DNA of 64,000 bases from assembly GCA_016758905.1 (NCBI GenBank), contig JAEPQZ010000008.1, positions 558,001 through 622,000 of the forward strand, in the 5' to 3' direction. The translations under genes and the position numbers were made by a program. Position 1 is the stretch's first letter. Each line of letters starts with the position of its first letter. The notes beneath the pieces are model-generated. The model saw only the letters and a program-made list of their open reading frames with translations. It searched no databases and was not told the DNA's origin. The DNA comes from Umbelopsis isabellina. Lineage: Eukaryota > Mucoromycota > Umbelopsidomycetes > Umbelopsidales > Umbelopsidaceae. Of this stretch, positions 1-11,300 are shown piece by piece.

Positions 1-354
1 CGTATTTATCGTTGCCAAATAAAATGGAATCACACCGAGGAGCTAACGTGAGTTATGAACAGCTTATAATCGAGAAAGAATCATACTCCTCGATATTCTA
101 ATTATAGGTGTTGCTCATACTTGTATATTCGAGACATAAACTTCTTCAGTATCTCGAACAACATGATTTATGGTTGCATATGCATAGTTTTTTTCCTGCA
201 GAGATTTTATAAATTTTGACTTAATAATTATGTTTGGAGAAACTCGAACTCTTCTCTTTTTCGCAAAAATATAATCACTTTACTGCTGTCGCATGTACAA
301 AGTCTGCCCTTTAATGTCGCTATGGATATATAGCTCATAGGCTGGCCAAGGCTA

Positions 355-1930
355 CTGCATGCATGCTCCAAGACCTAACCTCTTGAGTCAAAGATAAAAG
401 GACTCACTTATCTTTTTTTGAGATAGATTCTTGTAAACACGACACGTCAGTCAAGCTCAAACGAAGGCCATAAAATCAAGATATCTTGTTTGTTGGGATA
501 AATTTAGATTCCCAAGTGGTGGCGTGATGTGATTAGATGCTAGGGATAGTGGTTGCCTAGATCCCAAGTTTTGTGTGCCGTGTAGAGAGGTGGGGGCTTG
601 GGGAAGTTTATAATTGAGAGCTATTAGTACTACTAATCTTCTATCACCATTAATTCTCCATTGCTAGCTTGAAACTTCTTGCCTGCTTGCTTACTTGGAC
701 CCTGCCAATAGTAGCCACTGTCTTGGTAGTATACTTCTTTCATGTTTTCTTTCATTTTTCAGGTTCTTGGAGCATGCATCAGATGAAGACTTCCTTAACT
801 AGGTTGATGGTCTTTGGTATATCATATTTCTAATATAGATGGTAGTCATTACCTCATTTGTTCAATAAAATTATTCTTTTCACCTCTAAATTTAACTTCA
901 CGCATGCCTTTATATGAATACACTGTGTTGTCATACAACTGTTCTGCATCATTATTTGAAGCAAACCATGTCGAAGAGCTACGATTGTTAAAGTTACCAT
1001 TATTATAATAACAGTCTCTACATTTCAATGAATTGTAATATGGGATCCGAATATCTGGCTATTTCAGTATACCAATCGAGCGGGATTGACCTGTTGATGA
1101 GCAAAAGTTGCCTCCACTGTAGAAAATTTTTCGAATGGCGAGTTCGCTTTTGATGACAACTTACCATCCAATGTTATGCCGAACAGCATATATCAGAGCT
1201 AAAACATTCCATTGAGTAGGCAGCTGCACGAAAGCACTCACAATGCCTTTGTTTTGGAAATCCTCTTTGATTTTTTTACGTTGAAAGGCTTGACAAGGGC
1301 GATATCGCTGATATGTGTCCATGCTCAAAGCTCTCAAATTCCTTTCAGCACTCGGTATTCCAACAACTTCCTTATCTTAATTTCTTAATTACTGCCTCTG
1401 CAACTTTTTTTAACTATCCATATATAATTGAGCAAACATTTGTTCTCCGTCGTACCATATCGGCCATCAGTTCGATCTGCTGTGGTATGAAGAAACTTCA
1501 GACTTGCTAAGAACCCAATCCATACTAACTGTCACCAAGGCGTCCCAGGATTATTACGTCCCGCTTATAAGACCCAAGATGGTGGGTGAAAAGGATGAGT
1601 ATAGTCACCCCTCACAAAGGCGAGGAAAGTCACGAGTAAGATCTTGTACCCGCTGCACCACATTCGATGCTAGAGTAATGAACTCAAACAACAGTCTTTC
1701 GCATCAAATACGATTTCTGTTTAGCTGACACAACTTTGTACATGATTTGTAGATCTTTGCCCAACGGTTCTCGTCAATTCTCGATAGCTCCGCAAGGCGG
1801 ATCTAAAGACTTTGTTCTATCTATGTAGTTCAAAAAAAAAGCATTAGGGACTGTGGTTTCCATACAGGATCTTGGCCGTTCTCAGTATATATGAACCGCA
1901 ACCATATATATGCTTAGTTCTTCTAGATGA
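355..1930 (-). pseudogene. Broken partial copy of the DNA methyltransferase gene and its 3' flank
   Basis: This stretch aligns by eye, in the same order and orientation, with the 3' flank and 3' half of the intact methyltransferase gene at 8358-11765. About 360-1000 matches about 7653-8400 (the flank and the end of the gene). About 1130-1490 matches about 8530-8880, and about 1505-1900 matches about 9540-9940. Roughly 650 bp of the middle and everything upstream (motif IV, motif I and the N-terminus) are missing. No long open frame remains on the minus strand, so it is a decayed duplicate. Similarity looks like roughly three quarters to four fifths, which suggests an old event. The left limit of the match falls close to the 19-nt inverted-repeat motif at 360-378. 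I cannot tell whether a tandem duplication or a transposition produced it. Confidence 0.85.
726..762 (+). other. Intron-like segment conserved in the broken duplicate
   Basis: A 37-nt segment begins GTAGTA and ends in a pyrimidine-rich tract plus CAG. It sits at exactly the same point as the 39-nt GTAAGC...TTAG segment at 8111-8149 in the other copy. The flanks are nearly identical in the two copies while the insides differ. See the entry for 7653-8394. Confidence 0.5.
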
Positions 1931-4325
1931 TATCGTTATATCAAGAAATCTAAGGTGGTCGTCGCTATATGCCTGTTTTCTCTTTTTCGCCGTATAATGC
2001 CATTTGTTCATCCTTTCCTATTTGCAATGAAGTTAATTAAAACCCAATAGAAAGCTAAATAATGAGGAATGTAGGTTATGAAGCAAGACATACAATGCAT
2101 ACAAATTTGCTGATGGAAGAGTTACTTTTAATTTTGCGACATGGCCGAGCTCAAATAACGAGACTGGTTTTATGATCAGTTTTAATCTACCATCATTACT
2201 GTTTACGAAAATGAAGCAAATTATGTAAGAAAGATGATCAATACGTCCGCATTTCAAGCCTTGGCATCAAATAATCATACCTACAATTCTTCCTATTTAC
2301 CAGTTGTTGCTACTTAAATTTCAAGTCATAAAGTAAATCCTAATTTTGCAACCGTGGAGTTACTGTTCGATCAGAACATCATTAAAGTTATAACTTTGCT
2401 AGTGCCTTGCTGCAAAGCATGCTTGAAGACTCAAATCTTTAAAAGGTTCAACTCCTTCTATAAAGTACACTTGTTGTTCTTCACACAAAAACTTTTGCTA
2501 GTTCTCAAGTCATACGGAGTGACCAGTAATCTCAAATCCAAAAAGACCACGACTGATCGAGACTTGTCCAAATTAGAATTTGCCGGCCATAGGTACTTCT
2601 CGCCTCATAACCTAGAAAGAGCTTCTGTCACTGCTCAAAAAATCAACTCTTTTGCTGCTCGATTGAAACTGCGCTGTTGGTATTGACAACAAGCAAAAGT
2701 TCAGTTTCTAGTCTAGATTGCGGACTGCGCCAAGTCTACTCTAGAAATATGTTCATTTTAGCCCTACATTAAATTTTGAGTGATTGACGATTAGAATATA
2801 CTTGGAAGTACTATGTTCTAAAAGTCACAAGTGACACTACTGAAAGCTTTTCAACTAATTTGGTTATCCTATATCCAAGTAACCAAACATGGAGTAGAGT
2901 GTGGCGCAAATTCAGGAGGAGATTATCTCCCTCCGGAATATGCACAGACCCTAATTAAGCTTCCTGTCACACTGCCCCATTGTCTAAATGTGACAAAAGT
3001 TCATTGTTCTCTGTGAAGTAACAAAAAGTCGTTATAAGAAAAGATTACAATAAAGGTAGACATCCTTTCTTTTAGGCTAATACTGATGAACTACAGTCAG
3101 GGCAATTTCCGAATTTGGAAAGTCAAGTCGCGTCGTAATGAGCTAATGCTCATGGTGACATTTGACAAATGCACAGCAAATCCCACGACATAATCTCGCA
3201 AATGTTGCACTCTCATTGCATTACTGAATCTATATAGAGCCATTTATGAACATATGAGCGTCTAAGTAGTCAATATGATACGAATACATGCATTACAAGT
3301 TTTAAGGGATCCGCAAGCTCATAGTGAAAGGAGCGACAGAACCAACTGTGAAGCATTTTTTGCAGCAATTGTCGTTTAAGCCGTTCCTTAGAACTCCATG
3401 CTTTGATAGCTCAGCTCTGTTGCACTGCTATAACGATTTACTGCTTGTTTTAACCCAAGTGCTTGGAGGCGGTTTATTGACTTCTCCTTCGACAAGATCA
3501 AAACAGCCTGCACCAATTTGCTAACTACTGGCAGATTGGTTGATGGTGCTTGCGCTCATGAGATTTTAAGTATCAGTCGCCACGCTCAATTAACTGCTCG
3601 CTGTTACTGCTGCTGAGCTTTTGCTAGTCTAGTCTCCGAAGTTGGCGTTATACCTCTTGACGAGTTCCTTGTCAACATAAGGACATCACTCTAATAACAT
3701 GATCCATGTATCATTATCTCCTTCCCTTTTCAGCTATGTACCGCTGTTACAAAAGAATTTATAGACTGAAGAAGCAGCCAGCTACTGAGCTACTCTGTAG
3801 GAGGTTCCAAACGTCTGAGAGAACGTCAGAGACAATCACCGCTTGAGCTCAGTGCTAGCTACCTCTTCGCTTCAAAAAACGCTATCCAATTTGTTCCATA
3901 ACACACCCTGATAGCCTCTGTACCTTTCACTATTACCCTGGGACCTCTTGGCTTTGATTTTGTATAATTCACGTCTTCGATTCCTAGGTAATCGAGTTTT
4001 CATTGGAGCTGATTTCAAAATAAATTTGAACAGGTTTTCGTGATGTCCCGATGGGAAAAAGTATCTCGACGCGCTATCTGAACGCGCACCTTGTCATTTA
4101 GAATCGAAATAAGTACGTGTCAAGAATATGAAAAGATGCGAGATGATGGGATAGGGGCAAAGAAAAATGGCATATGCAGGTAATTAGCCATTCTTTTGCT
4201 TTGATTTGTTGGAAGAACCTGTCGAAATTCTCGAAGCCAATCAGCAAGACGTCTAAAAAATTCGCGTTTTTCACGCTCGTCTTTGAACCAGTATTTGACG
4301 CATTTTATATACGTTAAAAAAATGG
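1931..4325. other. Gene-poor stretch, nothing recognisable
   Basis: No supported gene, RNA or element was found. The longest open frame (2354-2686, plus strand, 110 residues) has no family signature and no splice or promoter context that I could support. The 3300-3700 part is stop-dense in all frames and could be an old decayed sequence, but I recognise no family. Confidence 0.5.
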
Positions 4326-4391
4326 TATAAAAAGGTCAACTCAAAAATCACATCTCTTTTTCTCTCTTTTCTTTCCTCCTCGTCGACAAGG
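4326..4391 (+). promoter_or_regulatory. TATA promoter with candidate first exon and splice donor
   Basis: A clean TATAAAAAGG box at 4326-4335 is followed after about 20 bp by a C/T-rich tract (4352-4382) typical of strongly expressed Mucorales genes. A consensus donor (CAAG then GTAAGTGATA) follows at about 4390. No long open frame follows directly, so the transcript may be spliced into the repeats at 4700-5345 or be non-coding. A very similar arrangement (TATAAAAG then a C/T-rich tract) occurs at 7336. Confidence 0.5.
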
Positions 4392-4699
4392 TAAGTGATA
4401 TTTCTTTCATGATCTCCTCCTCCCCCTCCCTCAATTCCCTCTCCCCCCAATTCCCTATTTTTTTCGTTACACTTCCCTTTTCCTCCTCACCTTCTTCCCA
4501 ATGATGCTCACCTCACCATCTTCCTGAGCCCGCGCCACAGCAATATGCCATCATGTCCCATATGAATCACGTGATCAAGCCTCACCTAACCCAGCCTTAT
4601 ATATCACACATCTACTGTAATCTAGTGTATATACACAAACGTGGATCAGCAATGAATAAGAAACAGAAAGCTACAGAAGCTACAGAAGTGAATATATAT

Positions 4700-5345
4700 G
4701 GATGCGGATAAACAAAAACAACGATATGGAAGCGAATATACTTGAAATGTGGATCAGAAATAGCAACAACTTGGCAGCTGCTGCCAGCCTTGCGGGTGGG
4801 AGTGATTCACATCCTTCTTTCAGAAGGAATAGAATACGGCGAAGCGGTCAAGTGGCAAGGTATAAGTGCAGCAGCTGCTGCAACCAAGAGGTGGAGGAGT
4901 GGGAAGTGAATCAGGGCTCGATTTTTTTTTATTTTTACAGACGATATATTAGATGCGGATCAGCAACAGCAACAACATGGCAGCTGCTGCCGGCCTTGCG
5001 GGAGGGAGTGATTCATATCCTACTTATAGAAGGAATAGGATACGGCGAAGCGGTCAAGTGGCAAGGTATAAGTGCAGCAGCTGCTGCAACCAAGAGATGG
5101 AGGAGTGGGAAGTGAAACAGGGGTGGGATTTCTTTTTTTTTAGCAGGCGACATATTAGATGTGGATCAGCAACAGTAGCGACATGGCAGCGTATATATCT
5201 GGATGTGGATTAACAAAAGTAACGACATGTCAGCTACTGCAGCTTTCTTGCGGCAGGAACTGATCCATTCTTTTGCGACCGAAGAATGGAATCACTCACT
5301 CTCGCAAGGAAGCTGTAGCAACCATAGCAGCAATTTTATCTGGAT
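4700..5345 (+). repeat. ~206-bp tandem repeat with exon-like units
   Basis: Two well-matched units start near 4748 and 4953, with a third, truncated and diverged one from about 5161 and further scraps to 5345. The period is about 205-208 bp and the first two units are over 90% alike by eye. Each of the first two units ends in a long T tract plus AG (near 4930-4940 and 5128-5145). Each also carries a donor-like GTATAAGT after CAAGTGGCAAG, so each could act as an internal exon of about 120 nt. Two frames stay open across the units; one encodes a Cys pair motif (KCSSCCNQE). The region lies about 370 bp downstream of a TATA box on the same strand. I recognise no protein family, and it may be a simple minisatellite. 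Confidence 0.75.
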
Positions 5346-7335
5346 GTGGATCAGCAAAAAAAAAAAAAAAATATTTAGCAGCAGAACGACTTACTGGATC
5401 CAGTATCTGCATTAAAAACCAACCTAAACCTTCCCTACGCTTGACGAAGCGCGTCTGATTTTTGGAATGCCGTGGCAGCATATCGAAGCACCCAGGCATC
5501 TTGTGGAAGGAAGGTCAATGAATATGGAGGCTTAGCCAACCTTACGAGAGACCTTAAAAGACCCGCCCACCCTGATCCAAAGCTTGACGAAGCTTAAGGT
5601 TTGTTTCGGCAAACCTCCTTGATTGTACAATCATAAAACTTACTTGCCATTTAAAAAAGAGCAAGTGAGATTTGATTGTGCGATTGAGGTACCTCCTGGG
5701 AAATATGGGACTGACTGGCACGACGGTGTCAGTCTTTTGCAATGTAAAAGTTGCATGGGCACGAGCTCACAGGGGGTAATGGTAGCCTTTGCCATCTGAT
5801 GAGACCTTTGGCCAGGTCGAAACCTCCCATAAGCCTATAAGGGCAATAGATATATCCTTTTACAAATTATAGGTACTCGAGGCCCCATAACATTTTTTGT
5901 TAACCTCTTTGAGTTATGGAAGATGTTTGGATAATTCATTTCTTAATGAATATTACAAGAGTTTGAAAGGTTATGTTCGTTTCTTGTCATTCATACGGAT
6001 TACACCAGTACTATACCACAGGTTAGTGAGGTAAATTCTTAGGTCCGTGAGATGGAAACAATAAGACTACTGATGTTCTAGTCAATTCATCGGTACTCGT
6101 GAATTTCCTTATTTTCATTCTCTTTTTATTCAATGCTCATCTTTTTTCTTAAGTTTTTAATGGTTCGAAATGCTTAAGCCTTCAATGCAATTTCACGAGT
6201 CAGACATTCAAAAATTCGTTACCAACTGGTCTCGAACCTCGTTCAAAATTTACAATACACGGCTTCTGCTGTTGTACATAAGATTTGACATCTTTGCCTG
6301 TCCGCTTCAATCTCTCATCCTATTTAGTCCGACGAACGATATGTATGCTATAGTGAATTATATACCGTTGCTGATAAGTTTTACATGGTTTTACCAATAC
6401 TGCTATGAGCAATTTGACCTCAGCAAAATTACCTTTGCTTTACAAAGTGTCTTTGACATAAAGATCGCATCTAGCCATGGACCTGCCAGTCCACAAAACC
6501 TGCCTGCTCCATTCACTAACTCCCTTACTTCTTAGTTTTCATTTTATATGCTGTAGAGGTTCATTAATGCATGCGGTAACAATGGAAGATTGATTTTTGT
6601 CACTCCTTCCTCGAAAATCACCATCCAAGTTATAATTTCGAAATTGGAACGATATCAATTTTAGCTTTCGGCTTGAGGGCCAAAGCTGCAAGTTGAAGTA
6701 ACATCTACACAGCCAACTGTGTTAAGTCCGATGAGTACTTTATGAAAAGTATGAAATCCAGATTCGGTATACCATAGCGTATATCAGCTCTGCTCACACC
6801 AATCGACTGCACTTTTTAAGCATAATTTGCATTTACTAATAAATCTGTACGATTGGATAGGATCAAAGTTGACTGGAACATAATTCACTGAAGGGATGAC
6901 CAAAGTTGAGATGTCAATTTAGCAATTGCATTCCCAAATGTCGACGGACTTTTCAGGTTTTCCTAAGTTTAGTACCTAGGATACAAGCTCCACTCGATCC
7001 TACCCCACATAAAGCTAGTTATTGTGTGCCATATATGGTCGCAATGAAAATCTGTTTGGTCTGACAGTTCACCTCTTTAATCTTCCTGTTAATCTTGCCT
7101 TGGGCTTTCTTGCTCAAAGCATATACCTTTTCACTAAAATATTTCCAGCTAGAATCGCGCGCATAACGCGGGGGAACTTAAGTGAAATATCGCGGGGGAG
7201 AAACGCGGTTGAAGCACATGTTAAAAAAAACACGACGTAAGCTAACGCTCAGGTTCACAACCGCGGTAACGGCACAAAATACGAAACGCGAAATACGAAA
7301 CACGAACAAGAAAAACGAAGCTCGCGTTTTTTTGT
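5346..7335. other. Gene-poor stretch with small hairpins
   Basis: No recognised gene. There is a perfect 7-bp hairpin at about 5599-5618 (AGGTTTG, 6-nt loop, CAAACCT). The decamer CTTGACGAAG, which can itself form a GCTT/AAGC stem, occurs twice, near 5441 and 5583. An imperfect inverted repeat with arms of about 29 nt spans about 5617-5692. An open frame at 6170-6535 (121 residues, ATG start) matches nothing I know and may be chance. The 7150-7320 part is enriched in CGCG/ACGAAACGCG words just upstream of the 7336 TATA box. Confidence 0.45.
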
Positions 7336-7343
7336 TATAAAAG
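7336..7343 (+). promoter_or_regulatory. TATA box with pyrimidine-rich initiator region
   Basis: TATAAAAG is followed by a C/T-rich tract (about 7349-7402), the same layout as at 4326. It points towards the inverted-repeat segment and the intron-like site at 8111-8149. A transcript from it would run antisense into the 3' end of the methyltransferase gene. No long coding frame follows directly. Confidence 0.5.
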
Positions 7344-7652
7344 AGTCGCCTTTTTTCTCTCCATTCCTTATACTTTTCTCCTCTTCCCTTTCATTTTCCA
7401 ATAGCCCTGGTCTTGCTTATACTACTTCCCCACATTGATCAGCCCCCTTCGTGCCACCTCCGTCTTTTTGGCTTGCCACTCAGATATTTTATGCCCCGCC
7501 TGAAATATCGTTCGGGTGTGGGGGTGGGCTGAAGTCACTTCAAAGAGCTCAAGGCTTTCAAGAAACGCGTAAAAAAATACAAGACTTAAAAAAACCTCAC
7601 TCCAGGCTTGACTCCAGAGATACTGTCTATAGACTGAACCAAGAACACTTCT

Positions 7653-8165
7653 TGCATGCTCCAAGACCTAACCTCTTAAAGTCAATGGGATAAAAAACTC
7701 ACATTTTTTTTTTAAATCTGACAGAGTGTGAAAAACACGACTCGTTAGTCAAGCTCAAGTCAAGACTATAAGCTTGAGGTAAGTGGATAGTTAGAATCAC
7801 TGTCCCTTGGGGTAGTTTAGAAATTTTTCAAATGTTGGTGATTCTTCAAGTGGTGGTATTGCGGTATTGTGATGTGAGAGGTGTATTCGGGTGGAGGGAT
7901 AGTGGGTGCCCAAAGGTCCCTGGTACTGTGGCTCCGTAGGCGGTGTGGTGGACCAAGTACAGCTTAGCTAGAAGTGGGAAACCCCTTTAGATTAGAAATG
8001 AGCACGGTCAAGTACTACTGATCTTCTCTTAGTATTAACATTCTATTACTAGTCTGAAAGTCTTGAACGCTTGCTTGATATGGACCCTGTCAGTAGTAGC
8101 TACTGTCTCGGTAAGCATAATTCTTTTTATATTCCGTTTCTATTCTTAGGTTCTTGGAGCATGCA
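7653..8165. repeat. Segment bounded by 19-nt inverted repeats, conserved in both methyltransferase copies
   Basis: The arm TGCATGCTCCAAGACCTAA at 7653-7671 is matched, inverted and with one extra base, by TTAGGTTCTTGGAGCATGCA at 8146-8165. The duplicate on the left has the same arms at 360-378 and about 760-778. Homology between the two copies seems to start at the outer arm. The arms could be termini of a small element, or one arm of a long-range RNA hairpin. No target-site duplication is evident. Confidence 0.6.
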
Positions 8166-8394
8166 TCAGAACAAGATTCCCTCAGCCATCTTCGAGATCT
8201 TTAGTATAGTATATAGTAGTATAGATGATAGCTATAGTCTCCTTTGCTCTTCAATGAAGTTATTCTTTTTCACCTCCAAATATCATTGCACATCCATCAT
8301 TTGCATAATCCGTGTTGCTTACAATTGTTCTGCATTATTATTTTTCAAGAAACTAGCTCAAAGTGCTACGGTTGTTAGTTTACCATTACTATAA
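7653..8394 (+). ncRNA. Putative spliced plus-strand transcript antisense to the methyltransferase 3' end
   Basis: A 39-nt intron-like segment at 8111-8149 (GTAAGC...TTCTTAG) sits in a plus-strand context. The left duplicate keeps both splice sites and the flanking exon-like sequence, although the 37 nt inside have diverged. Joining the flanks keeps one frame open in both copies with closely similar residues around the junction (DP..SS.CLGSWSMHQ). The right copy stays open from about 8071 to 8394 and overlaps the methyltransferase stop codon at 8358. The product could be a small protein or a non-coding antisense RNA. The call rests on splice-site conservation alone, with the 7336 TATA box as possible promoter. 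Confidence 0.35.
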
Positions 8395-11300
8395 TTACAA
8401 TTTTGCATTTCAACGCTCTCTAATATCGAATCAGAATATCTGATTATTTTAGTATACCAATCAAGCGATATGGCCTGTTGACGAGGAAAAGCTGCTTCAA
8501 TCGGAGCACAAGTTTGAATGGCAAGTTCGCTTTCGATTGCGACTTGAACATCCGCTGTTATCTCATACAGACTATAGCAGAGTTGATCTATGCCGTATTG
8601 AAGGTAGGCAGCTACACGAAGGTACTCACGAAGACCTTTGTTTGGACACCTCTTTAAATTAGGTTGCGTCGAACCGTTCGACAAGGGCAACATCGCTGAT
8701 GTGTCTTCGTGCGCAAAGCTTTCACAGTCCTTTGAACATTCTATATCCCATCTTCCTTGCCTTAGTTTCTCAATGGCTGTCTTCAAGCGCCGTTCCTTTA
8801 CTATCTCATATATAAATGAGCGAACATTTGTCATCCGTCGTACCATGTCGGCCATCTTTTCCACTTGCTGTGGTATGGATGGAGGTGCGAATGGGATATT
8901 TGCCATGTTCCTTGCAAAAAATCTGGTCCTTCCTTGTTGATCATAGCAGCAATGAATCTTGATGAAGAATTGAATAGTGGTAGAATTCAATACTCCCAAG
9001 TAAAACAAGGCGTCTTGTACATAAGCCATGGGTTGTATTGTAAAATACATGCACTGATTTGTAACACATTGCCTTTGAGTATCCAGAAAGAATCGTTGAC
9101 GGGGCTGAGTGCGTGAGAAGTATCCAAAGTTGATGGGGTGTACTATCTTGACCGGATACTCTATACCACACTGCCTAAATTGACAACAAGCAATGTCTCT
9201 ACTAGTTTGTGTTGGTTGAAGTTTCTCTCTCGCCTCCTTCAAATACTGATATAGTGCCTGATATTGTCCATTGCTGTCTTCCAGTTCGTGAGTGTTCGCA
9301 TTATCGATCAAAATCATAGAGTAATGCTGGTCGCCCATGTGGGAATCTGCTGTTGGGCATCGAAAAGGTAGATAAGCTTCAGCTGGAGAGTTTTCCTTCT
9401 GACTGAGGCGTTGTTTATCCTTGTCCTCCCAGAACAGAATTTCTTTACTCTTGGTTTGCCCTCGACTATTTTTGTCACATTTACCGTTCCAGTAAATGGC
9501 AGGTCGCATCCACTTTTGAAGTGCTGATTCCCCAAACTTGCTACGAGCCCAATCCGTACGAATCACCAAGGCATACACAGGGTTAGTATTAGGACCACGT
9601 TTCCAAGACAAAGGTGGCTGGTAATTAGGGTGAGTATTATCTGTCCCACAAAGTCGAGGTAAATCACGAGTAAGATATTGCACCCGTTGCACCACATTTG
9701 ATGCTGGAGCAAGGAATGCATAGGAATAGTCTTTCACATCAAATATGATTTCTGGATTAGCTGGCGTGATTTTGTACGTGATTTTTGAATCTTTTGCACA
9801 ACAACTCTCGTCAAATACTCGATAGTCCTGCAGAGTTTGATCCAGAGACTTTGTTCTATCCATGTGGCGCAAAAACAAAGTGGTGGGGACTGTGGTCTCT
9901 GTACAAGCTCTTGGCCGTAGTAGAAATATCAGGGAATCGGTTTGTATTTTTGGCCAAATTTTATAGGGCTCAAACTGATAGACAAGTTGCAAAACAAAAT
10001 TCTTCCATATCCAACAGCGCAGATTTTTCGCAAACTCTAGTAGTATCCACTGGCTCGGTGTAATGAAGCACAAACTGCCATGAAGCGGATGACAACGTTG
10101 AAGACAAATCCATAGAAAGTACATGTACGCCTGCGTACCTCGACCGCCGATCAACGACATGTCGTATAAAGATGTGTCTGGGATGGAGATAAAGCCAGTT
10201 TTTCGTATCATATAGGGAGGGTTGGTGACCACGAAATGCAGTTTCAGCGCTGAAGGATCTCGAAGTTTTAATACCTGTTGATGCTCCCACGCCTTGTCCT
10301 CTGAGTTATCAATGGTTGATAGAGACAGTGTCAATATGTCATTGCAGAATACTTGAATACGTGGTAGTTGAAAATCTATGGGTCGCTGATTTATATACAT
10401 CCACCTACAGCATGCTGGAAACATATGGAACATCAGGTTGAGTTTCCCGAGCAACAATACGAAATAATCAATTTCTATTCCCCATATATTGCTGCACATG
10501 GAAATCATCATTTCTTTCAAAAAGTCCGCATCGCTCCACAATGTACTGTATAGTTGTATGCGTCGAAAGATCTTTTGTATATAACTACTCAAGAAGCTTC
10601 CTGTACCCATACATGGGTCCAACACGCTAGGACACTGTGCTGCTAGTACGCTTCTGTCCCAATATCCATCGTTTTGCATGCATGTATCCCACATAAAATC
10701 CACGACTGATGCAGGGGTATAAAACTGGCCGTGGTCCTTTTGGTGCTTCTGAGCGGCAATCCGTAACAAGTGGTTTGTATAAAATGATGATAAGATGATA
10801 TCAGCGTGTTTAGCAGTTTCAGCGCTAAACCGATGGGCAAAAAGTTGGTCTTGGAGTGTTGAATTGACGCCAGTAGCAAGCTCGCGTTGTTCCAGGTAAT
10901 ACCACAAGTACAAGTTTTCCGAACCATGGTGGAATATATTGTCTACGGGGTGAAATGTACCCATAATTGCCTGTAGCGGGCTGGTCAAGAAACTTAGATG
11001 GTCGTTGGCTGCAATCAAAGAGGTAGATGTTTCTAAGAAAGAAGTATAAACGGTAATGAACGCTACCAACAGGCAATAAAAATCCAGGGCATTGTGAGAG
11101 TCAGGGTCTCTTGACTTCAAAAATTCTTTACTGGCATAAACCGGTCGATGATGTGGCAAATCACCTGGTTCCTGCTGTTGATGCGTTTGCTGATGAATGA
11201 ATTCGGCCAATTTTGAAGATACACTCCAATTTTGGTTTTCTGCAGATTGAACTTTAACATAACAGTTGAAACATTTGGCTATTGCTTCTGCTCTAAACTA

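Noticed and set aside
2354-2686. 110-residue plus-strand open frame
   Set aside because: No family signature, no promoter or splice context; could be chance.
7422-7693. Overlapping 80-residue open frames on both strands near the 7336 TATA box
   Set aside because: Neither is kept in the left duplicate or shows a known motif; not credible as protein genes.
8638-9116. Plus-strand open frames inside the methyltransferase gene
   Set aside because: They lie opposite the conserved methyltransferase coding frame and show no independent features.
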